This document shows, one piece after another, positions 57,505 through 64,000 of a stretch of DNA of 64,000 bases. The position numbers and the translations under genes were made by a program. Each line of letters starts with the position of its first letter. The first letter of the stretch is position 1. Under the pieces are notes generated by a model. That model saw only the letters and a list, made by a program, of their open reading frames with translations. It had not been told where the DNA came from and made no database searches. The DNA comes from Curvularia sp. ZM96 (taxonomy: Eukaryota > Ascomycota > Dothideomycetes > Pleosporales > Pleosporaceae), in assembly GCA_022457065.1 (NCBI GenBank), contig JAJGBQ010000007.1, positions 1,550,001 to 1,614,000 of the forward strand, in the 5' to 3' direction.

Positions 57505-59333
57505 ATCGCAGCGTGTGCAACGAGGGCGAGAGCGATAACGCAACAACAAAATAACACCAAAGGACAAAACCAAACAAGCAACACTACACCACTCTAGAAC
57601 GAGTTAAACTGGAACGAGAAAACACGTCAAGCAATAAAGTAGACCAAATGAGCGACTGCCTACCCAAAAGGACCGAATTTGAAAAAAGAGGTCAAGAAAA
57701 AACACCCAGTCTATCGCTATGAACGTTGTACGGAACCGGAAAAACGACAGAGAGAAATAAAGAGAGGAAGAAAAGGGCACCCAGGTGGAGAGGAAAATGA
57801 GCCGAAGAAAAAAATTGGGGATCACGGCCCCCAGGAACCACCACTATGACACAAAGCACTCACACTTGCAGCTGCATCAGATTAAATCGTGCCCCTGAAT
57901 TAAAGGCAAAAGGCATTAAACAATCATATCTAAGACCTCCAACCCCACTTCCGTTATCAGTTTATCCTATCCTCCACCTTGGCCCAAACAGGTCAATGCA
58001 ACAGCCACGAACACAATTCTTTTTGAAAAAGAAAAGAAAATACAATCGATCCTCGCGCATCAGATCGAACAAGGTCTCGAAAAAAAAAAAGACGCGCGCG
58101 GGTCGCAATTCTATTGTCCGGCCCGCCAGGCTTGTTCGCGCGTGGTGGCGGGTGCGCTACACTGCGTGCGTTGTGCAACTTACTATACAAGAGTAGGTAC
58201 ATAAGTAGCGTGGGAAGACGAGGTCAGCATCTTTGGGAGGGGAACAAAAGAAAGGAACCCCTGGATTACATAAACACGTAGGTAGGGTTTTGTTTGGCAG
58301 AGAGCGAGCGAACAGGCGGGCGGATACACGGACGGGCGTGGCCGGACTAAGACGGGCTGGCCGGACAAGGGGGTGAGATGTCCATCTCATCTGTGTGACA
58401 GTACCTAGAGGTAAGGCTGGCGGAGCATTAGAGGGATTTGTATGAATAAAAGGGGTATGGAGGTTTTCTCACTCTCCCCCTTTCCCCCTTTTCCCTGTTG
58501 GCTCAATATTGGCCGACAAGTTTTTCTCTCTCTCTCTCTCTCGCCTTTCCTGCCTGGTCTTGCTTGGGCCATGGACTGGGGTTGTTGTTTGTGTCCAGGG
58601 TCCAAGGGACAAGCATCCAGGATGAAGGAGGGGCCCTAGTTCTTGGGTGCACAGGGAGATAGAGATGCCCCTCATTTGTTGCATCATTCTTTTCTTACCC
58701 CAGTCCCGCATACGACTGACGTGACGACTGTGGTGGTCAGCCTCACTTTCTTTGTTTCTCAGCAGAGCCTCACAACTTGGAAAATGGAAAGTCTGTGAGC
58801 ACAAAGCTTTAGATCAAAGCTTTATGTTGATAGTATGATAATACAAAATAAAAGTCCCCTTCCGATTACTTTCCTGTCCATACCATACTAAATCACTCAA
58901 CGCAAATGATACCCAGCATCAGGAACGACCCGCTCAGCCCAAATCAATAAGAATTTGCTATGGTTTCATGATATTCTCTCTTGATTGAAGAAACAATTGG
59001 TATCCCAAAATCTAAGCACATCTAACGAGATACATCCACCCACAAACTCGCTCAAAGCGACCTCAGTTGAAGACTGAAGCCATAGGTTGCCCCTCCCCCT
59101 CAAATTATACCAGAATGCAAAGACTCTGGCCGTCGAAAAGTTGCCGCAATGCGTGCAGTTGGTGAACTGCATCTATATCGCATGAGACTGATATCATCTG
59201 GCGCCTCTCTAATTCGGCGTACAGCGTCTCCCTCACTTGTTCGACATGGCTTCACCATGCCCTTCCTGCTCCTAGTTGTGTTTACTTCTCCGGTCTATTC
59301 GCCCGTAAAAACACCTTTGTCCAGTTGATTGAC
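57505..59333. other. Intergenic region, 1.8 kb
   Basis: No supported gene. It contains the hydroxylase promoter, A-rich tracts near 58020-58090 and a TC microsatellite. ORFs present are low-complexity. Confidence 0.45.
58525..58542. repeat. (TC)9 microsatellite
   Basis: Perfect TC dinucleotide run preceded by five T, in noncoding sequence. Confidence 0.9.
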
Positions 59334-60793
59334 CTACTGGTTCTTGGCACTACGCTCTTTTTCGTGCTGTTCAGCCACTTCGCGTGCATAAAACTCTACC
59401 AGCATTGTTCCGTACGCTTCCATCTCTTCCAATGGGACCGCCAGGCGGAAATCGTTCAGCAGTAGAAACTGTAGCTCCAAGTGGTTCAGTTCAACCAACG
59501 GTAGACCACCAACCTTTTTGCATGTTAGCACCAATTCCATCATATATGTCTGGATATACAGACCTTTGCATATCTCGAGTTTGTATAGAATACATCAGAG
59601 AAGAACTTGCTTGCGCATGTAACGCCAGCGATGACAAGGCGATGAATGTTGAAACTGTCCACTACGAAAAAGTGTGAAAGATTTAACGCACTATCAGCGT
59701 GCAAATCTTGCTGAGGAGGTGAAGGTGGTTGAGGACCTTCAGCCGGTGTACCGGACGGCTTGCCCAGCGATCCTGACGGAGGAGGTGTTGCAGCTTGAGC
59801 TGAAGCAGATGCCGGTTGTGTGCCATCTGTGCTGGTTGGAGTTGCCGACTGGGCAGATTTCGACCGTTCCACAGACTGTTGGTTAGCCTTGCGAAGACCA
59901 GACATTGGGCCGGCATTTACCCTCTCCGTCATCCTGTCAAAGTAGACAAGCAGACTTAGGAAAACTTCGTAAGTGGTGGGACAGTATTTGTGGATTCTGC
60001 TGAGGTAACTTAGGATGGAAATGCTGGGGACATTTTTTCCATGGAAGGCTAGAACACTGGTGGTCTGTTGGCTCAGCCCTGATGTGCCTTCTGGGGGCGG
60101 GATTTGACGATGTAGGTGGTCGTGTTGGCGGTCGTTGGTGGTTGTAATTTTAGTCAACAAGCCTGCCACCATCTCGATAATGTCCGAGACGGGCATCTCG
60201 CTGATCTCGTACTGTGGGCCAACATCTGCCGGATCTCGTCGGTGCCGCCGTGCCAGCGATCGTTTCTGGGACAAGGGGCTGGAGTCGTCGAGGGCAAAGC
60301 TCTGGATGTGGGAGAGGCTCTTGACCTTGATGCGGTTGGGCGATGCTGCAGGCGATCGCAGGGAGTGGGCTGGAGAAGGCTGGAGGGAAGCTTGCCCTGT
60401 CGAAGGTATGGTTCTTGTATTTGTAAAAGCGCCCGAGGCGGGATTGGAGCCTGAGGATGCGGGTTGGTGTGAGTGTGGACGAAAGCATGGACTGGCTGGA
60501 GGGGCAGGTCCTTGGTGTGTTGGGGCTGTGGTGGGAGCCAGCTGAGAGCTGTTGTGCTGCTGCGATCGCTGGCTTGGTGTCGAGCTCGACTGCGGGGCTC
60601 CCGTATCGGCCATGGGAACATCAGCAGGCGGAGCGACTACGCGCGGCGCGTTTGCGCTTGGCGAGGGCGAGGGCCGTACGGGCGTATGCTGCGCGGCAGA
60701 AGAGTCCTGTGTCTGCTGATGCGTGCTGGCGCCGCCAAACATGTTGGTGTGAAAGTGGTTCCCACCGAAGTCGCTCACCAGAAGCGATCCCAT
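59334..60793 (-). CDS. Pho80/PREG-like cyclin (Pho85-type CDK partner)
   Basis: Two exons, 60793-59564 and 59513-59334, with a 50-nt intron, giving 469 residues. The first 190 residues are Pro/Ser/Gln-rich and disordered. The cyclin box starts near residue 195 (EISEMPVSDIIEMVAGLL), continues with VPSISILSYLSRIHKYCPTT and VFLSLLVYFDRM, and resumes after an insertion with VDSFNIHRLVIAGVTCASKF and the diagnostic NSRYAKVGGLPLVELNHLEL, then QFLLLNDFRLAV. The last signature is only complete after splicing. Pho80-type cyclins activate Pho85 and repress the phosphate-starvation response (PREG in Neurospora). The 60793 ATG is the first in frame. Confidence 0.9.
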
Positions 60794-61744
60794 GCCGCGT
60801 TCGCAGGGGCGATGCAACTAGCCGCAGTGCTGGGGACGACGAGATGGAAAGAGGATGCGACACGGCGATTGTGTTTGGGCGAGCAGAGCGGGCAGGCCGG
60901 GCGGAGGGACTCGCTGGCAAGGCGGTGTCGATGGTGTAATGTTGGTGAGGCTTATCGCGAAGAGCCCGAAGTTGGACGCAGCTTCAGGGGGCGCGAATAG
61001 GGCATGCGAGCCTGCTCTTGCTGCCGTACTCGAAGCGAATTGAGCGGCCTGCACCGAGACCAGGTAAGGGCAAAAGAAGATGGTGCGCAGGATCGAGGCC
61101 TGGCGTGTTGAGGGACGAGGTGTTGTTCGACAGCGGCGTGGGGAACCTACGGGACGTCACAGACCAGCGACTGGCTGGAAGGAGAAAGACCCTGGCCGCA
61201 ATTCACCATGCACCCGCCGAAGCCCATGTGACGACACTGTGCGTCTCCGCTCGCCTTCTCCTACTTTACTCACGCCTTCACCCACGGGCACACGTATGCA
61301 CACACACATACACACACACACTACGCCATGCAGCGGCGGCGTCTCACCAACAACGAGCAAGACGCCGAGCCTACTTTGCGGCGTCGCAATCATCAATACC
61401 CCGCGCGTCGTCTGGGTGGAACCTTGGGTCGAGTTTTGATTCGGAGCCTTGGGGCAAGTCGCAGGGCTGCCATCCATGGGCCAATGCTGCAAGCTGATTG
61501 GGTCCTGGTCGCGCCTCGCTCCCACGCCCCATGGCCAGAGTCCCGTGTCTACTGGACTTTGTATCTATCTAACCAAACGCTGCTAGCTGTAGCTGTTCGA
61601 CGCTTCACATCTGGCCGTCCAATCGCAACTTTGTTGTCCCATGTCCTTTTTGTATCGTGTAGCTCATTCCGACATCATGGTCGTTGTTTCATGCCGTATC
61701 ATACATGGTGGTTCATCCATCGGCCAGCATTCACTCACCCGTCT
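60794..61744. other. Intergenic region between proteasome and cyclin genes
   Basis: No supported gene; it contains the cyclin promoter and a CA microsatellite. The proteasome gene's 3' end lies at its right edge. Confidence 0.45.
61299..61322. repeat. Imperfect (CA)n microsatellite
   Basis: About 12 CA units with one ta interruption, in noncoding sequence. Confidence 0.85.
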
Positions 61745-62636
61745 CTACTGCCTGCCTGGCCCCTCGTAGTTCTGGTCGGGGAGGTACAAATGCCTCTGTG
61801 CTCCCTTGCCTGTGAGCACAACCATGCGGATGACACCTCCAGAGCTGCCGTCCCACTTGATCGCCTCTGCCAGTGCGCCTTTGACGAACTTGATACCCTC
61901 TTCCTCGGTCATGTTCTCTTTCCAGTTTGCGTCGCAGTAACCGTAGATGTATGTCGATCCAGAACCACCAATCGCGTACGACTGCTTGTGCAGGGACCCT
62001 CCGAGAGGAATCGAATATACTTGGCCACCGTGGCGGTGGTCCCATCCAGCAATGATCAGTCCGGCACTGTAAGCCAAGTCAGTGGCCATTCATGACAAAC
62101 CTCCGTGGCACTTACGAAAGCTGGTCTTTGTTGGAGTAGCAAAGCTCTTGAAACAAAGCGGCTGCAGTCTGTGTAGTTGGGGGCTCGTCGATGGTCGTGC
62201 CGTACATGCCCAAGTGGTATTGAACAATGTCGGCCACCGCCTGCGTGTCCGCCGCCGAGCCGGATCTGCAGCACCAGATGGTGTCGTGAACTTGTGTGAG
62301 CTTGTCTGTGACTCGATTTGCGATGTATGCGCCCGTCGTTGTCCTGCTGTCGGCAGCTAATATGACTCCGTCCTTGAAGTTGATGGCCATGCTGTATGCT
62401 ATGAGAAACTGCGCAACTGCGGTTCGGGAGTGACCTACATGGATGTTCCGAGGCTGGGTTTAAAGTCAGCAATCTGAAAGCGCAAGCAAGGGAGCAATGA
62501 CTGACTTGACCTCACCCTTCTTGAGGTGGTTCATGTCGACGTGAATGCCGTCTGCGCACGAGTAAGCTACTATCCTAACTTGAGTGCATGTAGTGGCACC
62601 AGTACCTTCTGACAGCATGCCGGTGGACATCATCAT
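61745..62636 (-). CDS. PRE3: 20S proteasome beta-1 subunit (Pre3)
   Basis: Five exons: 62636-62606, 62551-62506, 62453-62439 (15 nt), 62391-62116 and 62066-61745, giving 229 residues. The joined sequence HLKKGEVNLGTSIMAINFK restores the beta-1 propeptide junction: autocatalysis before Thr29 exposes the N-terminal nucleophile. Relative to that Thr as 1, Asp17 and Lys33 are in place (SRTTTG, NRVTDK). CCRSGSAADTQAVADIVQYH and GGSGSTYIYGYCDANW are characteristic of beta-1, the caspase-like activity. Three ATGs are tandem at 62636, 62633 and 62630. The first intron is a multiple of three without a stop, so its splicing is the least certain part. The gene is divergent from the Bem46-like gene. Confidence 0.94.
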
Positions 62637-62902
62637 TGCGATCTGGGCTGACAGGGAGTTTAGAAAGTCGAAAAGGAGTAGCTCAGTGTATAAAGAGCTT
62701 ATGAAGGGGTGGAGAGTGAGGGGCGGCGGAGGGTGTATTGTTGCTATCGCTCGTTGTGTACTGTACCAGGCAGCCCAAGCTACGCAGCTCCATGTCTTGG
62801 CACTGCGCAACTGGCTGAAACGTCCAGCCGCACCATGCAACAACTCGCTCTCCTGGCATTGCGTGTAGGAACGCCCTCTACACCTCATATCCAATTCTCC
62901 GG
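62637..62902. promoter_or_regulatory. Compact divergent promoter between PRE3 and the Bem46-like gene
   Basis: Only 266 bp lie between the two start codons, so promoter elements must be shared or overlap. I did not find a convincing proteasome-type PACE element. Confidence 0.55.
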
Positions 62903-64000
62903 ATGGTTGAGTTTCCTATTCCTTCTCCATCACCTCCGGCTCAAGCTGATTCGTGCTCACCTTCATCGAAACCGCTATTTTCAAGGAGCCGCTCGTCGCC
63001 CGCCATCGTATCCTCTCCACGCCCCACAGGGCATGGAGGCCGACCAAACAGCATGTCTTCGGCACTCGATTCCTTCATGTCCTGGATGCGCATTCCAATC
63101 GTCGTTTCTTCTGGAGTCGCGGCCTTGCTAAGTGGTCTTCTTTACTTCAAGCAAAAGTACACAATGCCTGATCGTGCATCTTGGTCAACCTTGGCTAATT
63201 TTAACAACAGTGAGATCATATACCCGCGAAACTTTCCCCCGGACGCTCGAACAAACGTGCCCAGGCCGTCGCAATTTGGCATCAACGACTACGAAGAATT
63301 ATTCATTCCTACGCCGGATGGCGAGTCGCTCAGCGCGTTCTTTATCCGAGCAAACAAGCAGCATGCGCGAAACGTCACTGTCCTGATGTTCCATGGCAAT
63401 GCCGGCAATATTGGCTACCGACTTCCCATTGCAAAGATACTGGAGAAAGAGTTACGGTGTAACGTTTTCATGCTGCAATATCGTGGTTACGGCCTTTCGT
63501 CTGGTAATCCCAACGAAAAGGGGCTGATGATCGATGCGCAGACGGGACTGGACTACATTCGTCAACGGCACGAACTTCGAAACACCAAAATCGTAATCTA
63601 CGGACAGAGCATCGGCGGGGCTGTTTCTGTCGGACTAGCGGCTCGGAACCAAAACGAAGGCGATATTGCAGGCATCATCTTGGAAAATACCTTTACCTCC
63701 ATAAGAAAGCTTATTCCAACGTAAGCTGCATACTACCATTGTGTGACGTCACTGATCCAAGACAGTGCCTTTCCTCCTGCTCGTTTCCTGGCACCCCTAT
63801 GCCACCAAATATGGCCTACTGAAGAGGCGCTTCCCAAGATTACAAAGATACCTATTCTCTTCCTCAGCGGTCGCAAGGACGAGATCATTCCGTAAGTGGC
63901 CGTGTTTGCTCTCTCTTCTCGAATTCCTGTTACTTCTTGCAACATCTCAGTAACCAACTTTCTTCAACAGACCATCACATATGACCCGCTTGTTTGAAAT
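62903..64000 (+). CDS. Bem46-like alpha/beta hydrolase (partial, 3' end outside window)
   Basis: Three exons are seen: 62903-63720, 63766-63891 and 63971 to the window end. A membrane anchor lies near residues 64-82 (IPIVVSSGVAALLSGLLYF). The hydrolase fold follows: FHGNAGNIGYR (oxyanion strand), LQYRGYGLSSG, the nucleophile elbow IYGQSIGGAVS with the catalytic Ser, and FLSGRKDEIIPPSHM with the catalytic Asp; the His is beyond the edge. This matches the Bem46/ABHD13 family, implicated in fungal polarity. The first 50 residues are Ser/Pro-rich, and the in-frame ATG at 63053 (MSSALDSFM) may be the true start. Confidence 0.9.

Noticed and set aside
1..64000. CRISPR array, transposon, secondary-metabolite or defence cluster
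   Set aside because: No direct-repeat arrays, transposase, reverse transcriptase, PKS/NRPS or clustered effector genes were seen on either strand.

Overview
This window is nuclear DNA from a filamentous ascomycete. The evidence is intron-rich genes with short GT-AG introns (about 45-170 nt), RNA polymerase III-style tRNA structure with an intron, and recognisable fungal proteins: Pan1, Pho80/PREG cyclin, Erj5, Izh3, Gts1-type ArfGAP, a Bem46-type hydrolase, a YAT amino-acid permease and nitronate monooxygenase. Gene content and spacing fit a Dothideomycete (probably Pleosporales), but that placement is inference. There are 26 well or fairly supported protein genes, one weak small ORF and one tRNA. 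All exon models come from splice-site and reading-frame reasoning, not from transcripts.

Layout. 0-11 kb: a partial secreted heme peroxidase (-), nitronate monooxygenase (+), an 815-residue CAMK-like kinase (+), a 3-kb gene-free stretch and an amino-acid permease (+). 11-16.9 kb: tRNA-Gln(CTG) with a 15-nt intron, an aldo-keto reductase and an FKBP-type prolyl isomerase (all -). 16.9-26.5 kb: a large RING protein (+), a Ser-rich protein (-) and a SWIM zinc-finger protein (-). 26.5-31.7 kb is gene-poor and holds only a short bZIP gene. 31.7-46 kb: ArfGAP/UBA protein (+), J-domain protein with a 9-nt microexon (+), a small membrane protein (-), a disordered 455-codon ORF placed directly behind a PRA1-family gene (-), Erj5 (+), a Csi2-like membrane protein (-) and Fcf1 (+). 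46-64 kb: Izh3-like receptor (-), methylthioribose-1-phosphate isomerase (+), a 78-residue coiled-coil protein (-), Pan1 (+), prolyl-4-hydroxylase-like enzyme (-), Pho80-like cyclin (-), proteasome beta-1 (-) and a Bem46-like hydrolase (+, cut by the window end).

This is a housekeeping chromosome segment, not a cluster. Membrane-traffic and ER functions (ArfGAP, PRA1, Erj5, Pan1) recur but are not obviously co-regulated. Many genes are arranged divergently over short shared promoters. I found no mobile element, CRISPR array, operon-like defence system or secondary-metabolite cluster. The most interesting signals are at the level of gene structure: paired start codons consistent with dual targeting in the FKBP and aldo-keto reductase, the overlapping PRA1/455-codon reading frames, tiny exons, and introns that are multiples of three without stops.
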